Shown: in pieces, positions 54,605 to 63,333 of the stretch
How positions within the stretch are numbered: the first letter of the stretch is position 1
How the letters are laid out: every line of letters begins with the position of its first letter
Origin: Pseudomonas monteilii NBRC 103158 = DSM 14164
GTDB lineage: Bacteria; Pseudomonadota; Gammaproteobacteria; Pseudomonadales; Pseudomonadaceae
Length of the DNA: 64,000 nucleotides
Direction: 5' to 3'
NCBI RefSeq assembly: GCF_000730605.1
Contig: NZ_BBIS01000042.1
Location: 1-64,000 of the forward strand
The notes under the pieces: generated by a model
Databases searched by the model: none
What the model was told of the DNA's origin: nothing
The model's input: the letters and a program-made list of their open reading frames with translations, nothing else
Made by a program: the position numbers and the translations under genes

Positions 54605-55419
54605 ATGAAGCTTGCCCTTGCTGTTGTGCTGTTCGCACTGACACCGCTGGCCTATGCCGCGCAACCCACCCTGGACACCGGCAACACCGCCTGGATGATC
54701 TGCGCCGCGATGTTCGTGCTGATGATGTGCATACCCGGCCTGGCGCTGTTCTACGGTGGCATGGTACGGGCGAAGAACTTCCTTTCGGTGTTCACCCAAC
54801 TGTTTGCCGTAGCGGGTGTGATCGGCATCCTTTGGGTGCTGTTTGGCTACAGCCTGGTGGTCGACACCACGGGTATGGTCGAGGGGCAGTTGACCTTCAA
54901 CAGCTTCATCGGCGGCCTGGACAAGGCGCTGATGCTGAACATCGGCCACGACAGCCTGGTGGGCACGATCCCGGAAGGTGTGTTCGCGGTGTTCCAGCTG
55001 ACGTTCGCCATCATCACCCCAGCGCTGATTGCCGGTGGTTTTGCCGAGCGCATGAAGTTCAGTGCGTCGTTGCTGTTCATGGGGGCCTGGTTCGTGCCGT
55101 GACCCGGCTGAAACAGGCATTGGGGTATGACGACAGCCTGGACGTGTTCGGGCTGCATGGCGTGGGCGGGATGGTCGGTGCGATTCTGACCGGGGTGTTT
55201 GCTGCACCGGGGTTGGGCGGTTATGTGGAGGGCGTATCGCCGATAGGGCAGGCGCTGGTGCAGTTGAAGGGGGTGGCGTTCACCTTCGTCTACTGCTTCG
55301 TGGTGAGCTGGGCGATTCTTGGGGCCATCAAGCTGACCGTGGGCCTGCGGGCCAGTCGGGAAGAGGAAGAGCAGGGGCTGGACCTGGCGGAGCACAATGA
55401 GCGGGCGTACAACCTCTGA
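54605..55419 (+). pseudogene. ammonium transporter with internal deletion
   Basis: An intact N-terminal part (165 codons, signal peptide, PTLDTGNTAWMICAAMFVLMM, GLALFYGGMVR and on to LLFMGAWFVP) stops at TGA 55100-55102. The next frame at once resumes with VTRLKQALGYDDSLDVFGLHGVGGMVGAILTGVFA and runs to the stop at 55419. Normal AmtB-type proteins have about 150 further residues between these parts, including the pore histidine region. So roughly 0.4-0.5 kb has been lost and the frame broken; the gene cannot make a functional transporter. Confidence 0.88.
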
Positions 55420-55430
55420 TGGCAAGTGGT

Positions 55431-55476
55431 CTGTGCTGGCCTCTTCGCGGGGTTGCCCGCGAAGAGGCCAGCACAG
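55431..55476. repeat. REP-type palindrome after the amt remnant
   Basis: Perfect 21-base arms (CTGTGCTGGCCTCTTCGCGG plus G) around GTT, between the amt remnant and the converging NCS1 gene. Confidence 0.8.
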
Positions 55477-55482
55477 GCTGAA

Positions 55483-56895
55483 TCAGTGCCCCATGGCCAA
55501 CTTTGCACTCATCTGCCGACGACGGTAGGCACTGTCACGCGAAGCCAGCCACCAGTACAGCGGCGAGGTAATCGCCAAGCCCACCAGCCAGGACAGGTCA
55601 GCCCCGTTGATGTGCTCGGAAATCGGCCCGACATACAGCGGCGTGTTCATGAACGGGGTCTGCACCACGATGCCCACGGCATAGGCGATCAGCGCCTGCG
55701 GGTTGTAACGGCCGTAGATACCGCCATCGACCTGGAAGATCGACTGGATGTCGTAGTCCCCCTTGTGAATCGCGTAGAAGTCGATCAGGTTGATCGCCGT
55801 CCATGGCACCAGCACCACCAACAGCACCAGCACCATGTCGACGAAGTGGCCGATGAAGTCTGCCGAGGCGAACACCGCCACCACACAGCAGGCCGACAGC
55901 ACGATCAGCGAAAGTATCGCGCGGCTCTTGGCGGTTGGGATCCAGCGGTAGGCGAAGGTTTGCACCAGGGTGATGATCGACAGCACAGCACCATACAGGT
56001 TGAGGGCGTTGTGGCTGATGACACTGAGCAGGAACAGCACCAGCATGACCGGGCCAAGGGTGCCGGTGGCCAGCTTGACCGCGTCCATGGTGTCCATGCC
56101 GGCCGGGATCGCCAGTACCGCCACGGCGCCGAAGATGAACGACAGGCTCGAACCCAGGGCTGAGCCCAGGTAGGTGGTCCAGAAGGTCGAGCTGACTTTC
56201 ACATCCGCCGGCAGGTAGCGTGAGTAGTCCGACACATAGGGCGCAAAGGCGATCTGCCACAGCGCCGCGAGCGACACGGTGGCCAGCCAGCCGGCCAGGT
56301 TGAAGCCGCCGCGGGTGAGGAAGTCGTCGCTTTGCACGTGGGTGAAGATGTAACCGAAGCCCACCACGATGCCGATGCCCAGCACCCAGGTGCCGATACG
56401 GTTGAGCACGTGGATGAAGCGGTAGCCGATGATGCCGATGATGCCCGAGCCCAGCGCACCGATGACGATGCCCACCGGTACCGGCACGGCGTCGACCACG
56501 CCATGCAGCGACTTGCCGGCGAGCACGATGTTGGAGGCGAAGAAACCGATATACATGACCCCGGAGATCACCACCACCAGCAGCGCGCCAAGGGTACCGA
56601 ACTGGGCGCGGCTCTGGATCATCTGCGGGATGCCCATTTGCGGGCCCTGGGCCGAGTGCAGTGCCATCAACACACCACCAACCAGGTGGCCGACCAGGAT
56701 GGCGATGATGCCCCACACCAGGTTCAGGTGGAACAACTGCACGCCCAGCGCGCCGGTAACGATGGGCAGCGGCGCGATGTTGCCGCCGAACCACAGTGTG
56801 AACAGATCCCTTACCTTTCCGTGGCGGTCTTGCGGCGGTACGTAGCCGATCGTGTGTTTTTCTATGAGGGGTGCCGAATTGGCTGCACTGGTCAT
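55483..56895 (-). CDS. NCS1 family permease (cytosine/purine type)
   Basis: 470 aa, twelve predicted helices. NCS1 features: FTLWFGGNIAPLPIVTGAL near the N-terminus, QSRAQFGTLGALLVVVISGVMY and APYVSDYSRYLP in the middle, and PWTAINLIDFYAIHKGDYD later. Family members import cytosine, hydantoins, purines or thiamine precursors with Na+ or H+. No nucleobase enzyme lies beside it. Start ATG 56895. Confidence 0.9.
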   Translation of the reverse strand: MTSAANSAPLIEKHTIGYVPPQDRHGKVRDLFTLWFGGNIAPLPIVTGALGVQLFHLNLVWGIIAILVGHLVGGVLMALHSAQGPQMGIPQMIQSRAQFGTLGALLVVVISGVMYIGFFASNIVLAGKSLHGVVDAVPVPVGIVIGALGSGIIGIIGYRFIHVLNRIGTWVLGIGIVVGFGYIFTHVQSDDFLTRGGFNLAGWLATVSLAALWQIAFAPYVSDYSRYLPADVKVSSTFWTTYLGSALGSSLSFIFGAVAVLAIPAGMDTMDAVKLATGTLGPVMLVLFLLSVISHNALNLYGAVLSIITLVQTFAYRWIPTAKSRAILSLIVLSACCVVAVFASADFIGHFVDMVLVLLVVLVPWTAINLIDFYAIHKGDYDIQSIFQVDGGIYGRYNPQALIAYAVGIVVQTPFMNTPLYVGPISEHINGADLSWLVGLAITSPLYWWLASRDSAYRRRQMSAKLAMGH

Positions 56896-57189
56896 GACTG
56901 ACTCCAAGGCAAGGTAGGGCATCGGGAACTGCCCGGGGGCGTGCCGGCGAAGGGCGACGCGTTCTTGTTGGAGGGATGATGCGGGGCGCGGGGATAACGA
57001 GAAATTAGTAAATATGTACCCATAAACCTTAAAAAACCTAAGGCTGACAAAAGCTTAAGCGGTGGACGGTAGCAAGGAGGGTGCCAGTTGGCGGGAGGGC
57101 TTGTAGTAGAGGGGTTTGTGGTCTGGCGGGCTGATTTTAGTGGGCTGTGCTGGTGCGCTGCGCCCGTTTTCAGGGCGCAGGCAAAACAG
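56896..57189. other. spacer between the NCS1 permease and lrp-type gene
   Basis: Nearly 300 bases with no gene. It has an AT-rich patch at about 57000-57060, probably the promoter of the NCS1 gene. The ORF that starts at 57147 on the plus strand is only the complement of the Lrp gene. Confidence 0.4.
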
Positions 57190-57642
57190 CTACATCGGCA
57201 ACAACCGATCCTGAATCACCTCTTTCATCACCAAGGTCGAACTTAACCGCTTCACATTGGGAATGCTGGTCAGCTTCTCGTCATACAGCTTCTGAAACGC
57301 CGGCAAGTCCTTTGCCACCACGTGCAGCAGGTAGTCCGGGTCACCAAACAGCCGCTGCGCCTCGACAATCTGCGGGATCTCGGCCACTGCCGCTTCAAAG
57401 TCCGCCACCGGCTGGCGGGTGACTTCGCGCAGGGTCACGAATACCAGCGCGGCAAAGTTCAGCCCCACAGCGCTCGGCGCCAGGCGGGCGTGATAGCCCA
57501 GAATCGCCCCGGACGCCTCCAGTGCCTTCAGGCGCCGATGGCAGGGCGAGAGGCTGAGCCCCACGCGATCGGCCAGTTCGGTCACCGAGAGGCGACCGTC
57601 TTTTTGTAGCTCGGCAAGAATCTTTCGATCGGTCCTGTCCAT
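57190..57642 (-). CDS. Lrp/AsnC family regulator
   Basis: 150 aa, standard size. HTH at about 2-60 (MDRTDRKILAELQKDGRLSVTELADRVGLSLSPCHRRLKALE) and the RAM ligand domain (FVTLREVTRQPVADFEAAVAEIP). It is divergent from a LysE exporter; Lrp-type regulators commonly control such amino acid exporters. Confidence 0.93.
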   Translation of the reverse strand: MDRTDRKILAELQKDGRLSVTELADRVGLSLSPCHRRLKALEASGAILGYHARLAPSAVGLNFAALVFVTLREVTRQPVADFEAAVAEIPQIVEAQRLFGDPDYLLHVVAKDLPAFQKLYDEKLTSIPNVKRLSSTLVMKEVIQDRLLPM

Positions 57643-57684
57643 TGAGAAGGATCTTCCAGTAATTGAACCACGAAGGGGAATATA

Positions 57685-57721
57685 CGAAAGAAAATCCCTG
57701 AGCGGAATCCGTAATCTTTCG
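57685..57721. promoter_or_regulatory. inverted repeat CGAAAGA...TCTTTCG, Lrp operator candidate
   Basis: Seven-base arms at 57685-57691 and 57715-57721 in the 112-base spacer between the Lrp gene and lysE. Lrp-type proteins bind degenerate dyads of this kind. Confidence 0.4.
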
Positions 57722-57754
57722 ACATCCCAAGGCAGTGGAAAAAGGAAGATTCAA

Positions 57755-58369
57755 GTGGCTATCAGTGTTCTGACGGCATTCTGGGCCGTGTCGATGCTGT
57801 TCGTGATTACCCCGGGGGCAGACTGGGCCTACGCTATTTCGGCGGGCATGCGCGGGCGCTGGGTGATGCCGGCGGTGGCGGGCATGCTGTCGGGGCATTT
57901 CCTGGCCACCCTGGTGGTGGCGGCTGGGGTCGGCAGCCTGCTGGCCGGCCACCCGTTGGCGCTGACCTTGCTGACCCTGGCAGGGTGCAGCTACCTGTTG
58001 TGGTTGGGCGGCAACCTGTTGCTGAGCCCGGCATTACCCGAGGCCGGGCAGGGCGGTGTGGGAGAATCGGGCTCGCGCTGGGCGTTGAAGGGTTTTTGCG
58101 TCAGCGGGTTGAACCCGAAAGTGTTCCTGCTGTTCCTGGCCCTGTTGCCGCAGTTCACCGACCCGCAGTCAAGCTGGCCGGTGCCGTTGCAGATTTTGCT
58201 GCTGGGCCTGGTGCACCTGTGCAGCTCGCTGGTGATCTATTCGTTGGTCGGCTATGGCGCCAAGGCGGTGCTGAGCACCCGGCCGGGGGCGGCCAGGCTG
58301 GTCGGGCGGGTGTCGGGGGTGGCGATGATCACGGTGGCCTTAGGCTTGATAGTGGGGCAGATCAACTGA
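57755..58369 (+). CDS. LysE family amino acid exporter
   Basis: 204 aa with about six helices. Family motif FVITPGADWAYAISAGMRGRW (residues about 15-35) and SGLNPKVFLLFLALLPQF. Start is GTG with AAGGAAG 7 bases upstream. Control by the divergent Lrp-type gene is likely. The exported amino acid is unknown. Confidence 0.88.
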   Translation: MAISVLTAFWAVSMLFVITPGADWAYAISAGMRGRWVMPAVAGMLSGHFLATLVVAAGVGSLLAGHPLALTLLTLAGCSYLLWLGGNLLLSPALPEAGQGGVGESGSRWALKGFCVSGLNPKVFLLFLALLPQFTDPQSSWPVPLQILLLGLVHLCSSLVIYSLVGYGAKAVLSTRPGAARLVGRVSGVAMITVALGLIVGQIN

Positions 58370-58435
58370 GTTCACCGGTTTCAAAAGGCTTCAGATAAAC
58401 TCGCAGCAGTCCACAGCACAACCAGGATGTGCCCG

Positions 58436-59068
58436 ATGCCCGAGACAACCCAACTGTTAACGTTTGCCCTGATCTGCCTCGGCATGGTGCTGACCCCGGG
58501 GCCGAACATGATTTACCTGATTTCCCGCTCGATCTGCCAGGGGCGCAAGGCCGGCTTGATTTCCCTTGGCGGCGTAGCGCTGGGTTTCGTCATCTACATG
58601 TTCTGCGCTGCACTGGGCATCACCGCCCTGGTGATGGCTGTGCCTTTTGCCTACGATGCGCTGCGCATTGGTGGCGCGCTGTACCTGCTGTACCTGGCCT
58701 GGCAAGCGCTGCGCCCGGGCGGTCGCTCCCCGTTCCAGGTCAAGGACCTGCCGGCGGACAGCCCGCGCCGGCTGTTCACCATGGGCTTTGCCACCAGCCT
58801 GCTGAACCCCAAGATCGCCGTCATGTACCTGTCGTTGATGCCGCAGTTCATCGAGCCAGGGCATGGCAGCGTGCTGCTGCAGTCGCTGGTGCTGGGGTCG
58901 ACGCAGATCGCCATCAGCGTTTCGGTCAATGCACTGATCGCAGTCATGGCCGGGTCGATCGCCGTATTCCTCGCCGGTCGCCCGTTGTGGCAGCAGGTTC
59001 AGCGCTGGCTGATGGGGACGGTGCTGGCGGGCCTGGCCGTGCGAATGCTGGCCGAAGGGCGGCGCTGA
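58436..59068 (+). CDS. LysE family exporter, second copy
   Basis: 210 aa, RhtB/LysE type: GMVLTPGPNMIYLISRSICQGRKAG and TSLLNPKIAVMYLSLMPQF. The ATG at 58436 has AGGA at a good distance; an ATG three codons earlier lies too close to it. Weakly similar to the preceding exporter and not a recent duplicate. Confidence 0.88.
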   Translation: MPETTQLLTFALICLGMVLTPGPNMIYLISRSICQGRKAGLISLGGVALGFVIYMFCAALGITALVMAVPFAYDALRIGGALYLLYLAWQALRPGGRSPFQVKDLPADSPRRLFTMGFATSLLNPKIAVMYLSLMPQFIEPGHGSVLLQSLVLGSTQIAISVSVNALIAVMAGSIAVFLAGRPLWQQVQRWLMGTVLAGLAVRMLAEGRR

Positions 59069-59071
59069 TCG

Positions 59072-60853
59072 CTAGGCCTCAGGCGGCGGCTCCTGGGGCA
59101 GGTACAAGGTAAAAGTGGTGCCCTGGCCCGGCACACTGTTCACCTGCACATCGCCCCCGGACTGCTTGGCAAAACCGAACACCTGCGACAGCCCGAGCCC
59201 GGTGCCTTCACCCGGTGCCTTGGTGGTGAAGAACGGGTCGAAGATGCGCTCCAGCAGTTCGGCGGCAATGCCGACACCGCTGTCGCTCACCGAAATCGCC
59301 GCGAACTGGCCCGGCTGTGGCGCCTGGCCACGCAGGGTGGGCAGGTGCTGGTCGGCCTGCAGGCGCAGCTGCAAGGTGCCTTCGCCGGCCATGGCATCGC
59401 GGCCGTTGAGCATCAGGTTGATTACCGCGGTTTCCAGCTGGTTGAGGTCGGCACGGATATGGCAAGGCGCCTGCGGCAACTGCAGTTCGACCTGGATCCG
59501 CGCACCGGTGGCCGTGTCGAGCATGTCGGCCATGGCTTCCAGTCGTGGCCCGACCTCGAACACTTGCGGGCTCAGGGCCTGGCGGCGGGCGAAGGCCAGC
59601 AACTGACCGGTCAGCCTGGTACCGCGGTCAACGGTGTCGGACATGGTTTTGAGGTAGCGCTCTCGACGCTGTGCGTCGAGGTTGGGGCGCTGCAGAAAAT
59701 GCAGCGATGAGCGAATGATGGTCAGCAGGTTGTTGAAGTCATGGGCCACGCCGCCTGTCAGTTGGCCGATGGCTTCGAGCTTCTGGGCCTGGCGCAGCAC
59801 GGCTTCTGTGTGTAGCAACTGGCTGGTGCGTTCATCCACGCGCTGTTCGAGGGTGGCATTCAGCGCCTCCAGTGCCGCCATGGCCTCACGCACTTCGGCG
59901 TGGGCCTTTACCCGCTGGACATGCGCCCAGGAGCGCTCGGTGACTTCGCTGATCAGTGCCTGTTCATAGTGGGTCCACTCCCGTGGCGCCTTGTCGTGGA
60001 TGGCCATCAGCGCGGTCAGCCGGCCGCCTTTGATCAGGGGCATGCAAATAGTCGCGGTAATGCCGATGGCCTGGAAGGTGGCAGCTTCCTCCGGGGACAG
60101 CTCGCTCAGGTTGTCCCGGATGACCAACGGCAGGCCACTGCGCAGGCGGCCGACCGCCAGCTTGCCGAAATCCTCCAACCGATAGCGGCCCAACAGATGC
60201 GGCGAGCCTGGCGCCACGGCGTCACCGCAGATGGTGAAACCGTCCTCGTCGGGCTCCATCACCGCATAGGCGCAACTCGACAGTTGCAGGTGTTCGACCA
60301 GCAGGCGCGTGGTAGTGGCAAGGATCTGGTCCGGGGCGGTGGCGTCGGCCACGGCACGGCCCAGGTCGTCGAGGAATTTCAGGCGCTGGTTGGCGAGCAC
60401 GCTGGCGGTGGTTTCGGTGACTGTATCGAGCATGCCCAGCACCTTGCCGTCGTGGTCACGGATGGGGCTGTAGCAGAAGGTGAAATAGGCCCGTTCGGGG
60501 CTGCCGTTGCGGTCGATGACGAGCGGGAAGTCTTCGATGTACACCGCCTCGCCGGCCAGGGCGCGGTTGGCCATGTGGCCGATGTCGGCCCAGGCTTCCT
60601 GCCACACGGCGCGGAAGGGGATGCCCAATGCCGAAGGCTTCTGCCCGAGAATCTGCGAAAAGGCGTCGTTGTGCAGGGTGAGCAGGTCTGGCCCCCAAAG
60701 CACGGCTTGCGGGAAGCGCGAGGCTAGGCACAGGGCCAGGCTGGTTTTCAGCGGGTCGGGCCAGTGCTGCAGCGGGCCCAGTGTGGTGGCGGCCCAGTCG
60801 TGGTTGCGGATGCGCTCGGCCATCAGCCCGCCGCCGTCTAGCCATTTTGCCAT
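59072..60853 (-). CDS. PAS-GAF sensor histidine kinase
   Basis: 593 aa, no membrane helices. PAS at about 1-140 (TTLGPLQHWPDPLKTSLALCLASRFPQAVLWGPD), GAF at about 150-310, coiled coil, then the phospho-acceptor box GGVAHDFNNLLT, and an ATPase domain (NQLETAVINLMLNGRDAM; GEGTGLGLSQVFGF). No receiver domain. The response regulator is not adjacent. Start ATG 60853; the longer frame runs through the Nudix gene on its other frame. Confidence 0.9.
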   Translation of the reverse strand: MAKWLDGGGLMAERIRNHDWAATTLGPLQHWPDPLKTSLALCLASRFPQAVLWGPDLLTLHNDAFSQILGQKPSALGIPFRAVWQEAWADIGHMANRALAGEAVYIEDFPLVIDRNGSPERAYFTFCYSPIRDHDGKVLGMLDTVTETTASVLANQRLKFLDDLGRAVADATAPDQILATTTRLLVEHLQLSSCAYAVMEPDEDGFTICGDAVAPGSPHLLGRYRLEDFGKLAVGRLRSGLPLVIRDNLSELSPEEAATFQAIGITATICMPLIKGGRLTALMAIHDKAPREWTHYEQALISEVTERSWAHVQRVKAHAEVREAMAALEALNATLEQRVDERTSQLLHTEAVLRQAQKLEAIGQLTGGVAHDFNNLLTIIRSSLHFLQRPNLDAQRRERYLKTMSDTVDRGTRLTGQLLAFARRQALSPQVFEVGPRLEAMADMLDTATGARIQVELQLPQAPCHIRADLNQLETAVINLMLNGRDAMAGEGTLQLRLQADQHLPTLRGQAPQPGQFAAISVSDSGVGIAAELLERIFDPFFTTKAPGEGTGLGLSQVFGFAKQSGGDVQVNSVPGQGTTFTLYLPQEPPPEA

Positions 60854-60953
60854 TTGCTCTGCTGGTCCTTTTGCGTAAGGCCTTAAGGGTGCATCCAGAA
60901 TAGACGTTTGGCGAGAATTTTTGGTGGCTTGCCGGCGATAGGGCCGATACAGG

Positions 60954-61517
60954 CTAGCGAATGAAGTGCACCTTGCCAGTGTCGTCATTGCCCATGTAGA
61001 TGCCATAAACACCGGCCTGCCGTTCGAGGATATAGCGCTCGAGAATCTGCCGGATTGCCGGATAGTAGATCTCGTCCCACGGGATCTCGTCCGGTTCGAA
61101 AAACTTGTACGCCAGCGTCTCGGCCCCGTACTGCCCGGTTTCTTCGATGACGATGGCGCGGAAGATGATATACACCTCGCTGATTTTCGGCACGCTGAAG
61201 ATCGAATAAGGCGAAACGATGTCGGCACGTACGCCGCTTTCTTCCCACACCTCGCGCAGCGCCGCCTGCTCGGTGGTTTCGCCGGCTTCCATGAAACCAG
61301 CCGGCAAGGTCCAGGTACCCGGGCGCGGGGGGATGGCGCGCTGGCACAGCAGGTACTTGCCATCGCGCTCGATGATGCAGCCGGCGATGATCTTCGGGTT
61401 CACGTAGTGGACGTAACCGCAGCCGTTACAGTGCAGGCGTTCGTGGGTATCGCCTGTGGGAACGCCCCGGGCCAGTTCCGTGGTGCAGTGCGGGCAGTAG
61501 CGCGGGGCGTTGGGCAT
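60954..61517 (-). CDS. Nudix hydrolase with N-terminal zinc ribbon
   Basis: 187 aa. The Nudix box is complete (G-x5-E-x7-REVWEESG-V, in GFMEAGETTEQAALREVWEE, about 75-95). It begins with a CPHC...CNGCG zinc ribbon, as in NudC-like hydrolases. It hydrolyses an X-linked nucleoside diphosphate; the substrate is unknown. It ends 21 bases before the GntR gene starts downstream on the same strand. Confidence 0.9.
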   Translation of the reverse strand: MPNAPRYCPHCTTELARGVPTGDTHERLHCNGCGYVHYVNPKIIAGCIIERDGKYLLCQRAIPPRPGTWTLPAGFMEAGETTEQAALREVWEESGVRADIVSPYSIFSVPKISEVYIIFRAIVIEETGQYGAETLAYKFFEPDEIPWDEIYYPAIRQILERYILERQAGVYGIYMGNDDTGKVHFIR

Positions 61518-61538
61518 GATCAGCGGCCTATGCGGTTC

Positions 61539-62285
61539 TTATATACGTGGATCCTTCAGGGCCAGGGGCTCGACCATGTCGCGCACCTTGGCGTTGTCAT
61601 CCTGCTTTTGACGCAGGTAGTCCAGGGCTACCTTGGCGGCAGCGCGGACGTGGTCGACAGAGGCCTGGTGGGCCACCAGCGGGTCGCCGCCCTTGATCGC
61701 CTCGACGATCTTTTCCATTTCGCGGTTGCTGGCGCCACGGCGGTTTTCCTGCGACACCGAGGTGGCACGCAGGTAGCTGATGCGCGCCTGCAACTGGCGC
61801 AGCTGCTGGGCCGCCACCTGGTTACCGGAGCCTTCCAGCAGCACATCGTAGAAACCTTGAACCGAGTCCAGCACCTGTTGCAGTTCGCCTTCTTCGAGGG
61901 CCTCGCGGTTGACCTCCAGCGCACGTTCCAGGGCACGGATGTCCTTGGCTTTGGCGTTGAGGGTGAACAACTGCACGATCAGCCCTTCGAGCACGCAACG
62001 CAGCTCGTAGATGTCGCGGGCATCTTCCAGGGTAATAATGGCTACACGCGGGCCCTTGGCGTCGGCGAATTCCACCAGGCCTTCGGATTCCAGATGTCGC
62101 AGCGCTTCGCGCACCGAGGTACGGCTGACCCCAAGGCGGTCGCAGAGGTCACGCTCGACCAGGCGGTCGCCTGGCAGCAGGTGGAAGTTCATGATCGCGG
62201 CGCGCAGCTTGTCGAGCACGATTTCGCGCAGGGTAACGGGGTTGCGGTTGACCTTGAAGCTGTCGTCGAGTGGCTGGCGTTTCAT
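61539..62285 (-). CDS. GntR family regulator (FadR-type FCD)
   Basis: 248 aa. Winged HTH at about 17-85 (LREIVLDKLRAAIMNFHLLPGDRLVERDLCDRLGVSRTSVREAL) and the FCD helical ligand domain (about 95-235). Likely controls the aldehyde dehydrogenase/flavin reductase/CMD genes at its right, with which it is codirectional. Confidence 0.9.
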   Translation of the reverse strand: MKRQPLDDSFKVNRNPVTLREIVLDKLRAAIMNFHLLPGDRLVERDLCDRLGVSRTSVREALRHLESEGLVEFADAKGPRVAIITLEDARDIYELRCVLEGLIVQLFTLNAKAKDIRALERALEVNREALEEGELQQVLDSVQGFYDVLLEGSGNQVAAQQLRQLQARISYLRATSVSQENRRGASNREMEKIVEAIKGGDPLVAHQASVDHVRAAAKVALDYLRQKQDDNAKVRDMVEPLALKDPRI

Positions 62286-62373
62286 CAGGTGCGCTCTTTA
62301 TGAGGCTGTTGCGCCAACATCGCGGAATACCCCGAACCGAGGCGTTCCATGCAGTGGTTCGAACAGCCCGTTG

Positions 62374-62763
62374 TTAACGGGTTGGCTCCGCATCGGCTTC
62401 GGCAAACGCTTCACGGGCCAGGCGGAAGCTGTCCACCGCCGCGGGTACGCCGCAGTAAATGCCGACCTGGAGCAGGATTTCGCGAATCTGTTCACGGCTC
62501 AAGCCATTGCGCAGTGCGCCCCGAATGTGCAGCTTGAGTTCGTGGGGCCGGTTGAGCGCGGAAATCATGGCCAAGTTTATCATGCTGCGCTCTTTGAGCG
62601 ACAAGCCTTCGCGGCCCCAGACGTGGCCCCAGCAGTATTCGGTGACCAGTTCCTGCAAAGGCTGGGTGAACGCGTCGGCGTTCTGGATCGAGCGGTTGAC
62701 GTAGTCCTCGCCCAGCACCTGGGTGCGGATGGCCAGGCCTTTCTCGTACTTTTCGTTGCTCAT
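62374..62763 (-). CDS. carboxymuconolactone decarboxylase family protein
   Basis: 129 aa, PcaC-like alkyl-hydroperoxidase fold. Typical helix with GREGLSLKERSMINLAMISAL (about 65-85), EL(K)LHIRGALRNGLSREQI and GVPAAVDSFR. The start is ATG 62763 with CCGGAG upstream. In protocatechuate degraders PcaC decarboxylates gamma-carboxymuconolactone, but no pca genes are seen; related proteins sit in many catabolic clusters with other reactions. Confidence 0.85.
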   Translation of the reverse strand: MSNEKYEKGLAIRTQVLGEDYVNRSIQNADAFTQPLQELVTEYCWGHVWGREGLSLKERSMINLAMISALNRPHELKLHIRGALRNGLSREQIREILLQVGIYCGVPAAVDSFRLAREAFAEADAEPTR

Positions 62764-62835
62764 CTGCAGTACTCCGGAATAAAACAGGGGCCGCAACCGA
62801 GGGTGAGACGATGAGCGCGGCCCCTAAAAGGGTGA

Positions 62836-63321
62836 TCAGCCAAGCGGGGGCAGGGCGCCCAGCTTGCCTTTGTGGTACACCATCGGCGTTGCCGGCTGCT
62901 CGGGCAGCACCAGGTTTTTCACAGCGCCCACGATGATCGCGTGATCCCCGCCGTCATACTCGCGCCACAGTTCGCACTCGATGATCGCCGTAGCCTTGGC
63001 CAGCAGCGGGTTGCCCAGCTCGCTCAGGTGCCAGTCGATGCCTTTGGCCTTGTCCTTGCCCTTGCCGGCGAAGGCATAGGCTTCGGCGGTCTGGTCGGCG
63101 GACAGCAGGTGGATCGCAAACTGCTTGCTGTCGCGCAGGATCGGGTAGGTGTCGGAGGCGTAGTTGGGGCAGAACAGCACCAGCGCCGGGTCGATCGACA
63201 GCGCGCTGAAGGCGCTGGCGGTGATGCCGACGATGGCGCCGTCGGCGTCCAGGGTGGTGACTACCGTGACGCCGGACGGGAAGGAGCCCATCACGTCTTT
63301 GTAGATGCCGGGTTCGATCAT
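62836..63321 (-). CDS. flavin reductase domain protein (HpaC-like)
   Basis: 161 aa. FMN-binding split barrel: SFPSGVTVVTT, GITASAFSALSIDPALVLFCP, HLLSADQ. It would supply reduced flavin to a two-component monooxygenase, whose oxygenase is probably beyond the right edge. It is 12 bases downstream of the aldehyde dehydrogenase gene. Confidence 0.88.
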   Translation of the reverse strand: MIEPGIYKDVMGSFPSGVTVVTTLDADGAIVGITASAFSALSIDPALVLFCPNYASDTYPILRDSKQFAIHLLSADQTAEAYAFAGKGKDKAKGIDWHLSELGNPLLAKATAIIECELWREYDGGDHAIIVGAVKNLVLPEQPATPMVYHKGKLGALPPLG

Positions 63322-63333
63322 CTCGTGTTCCTC

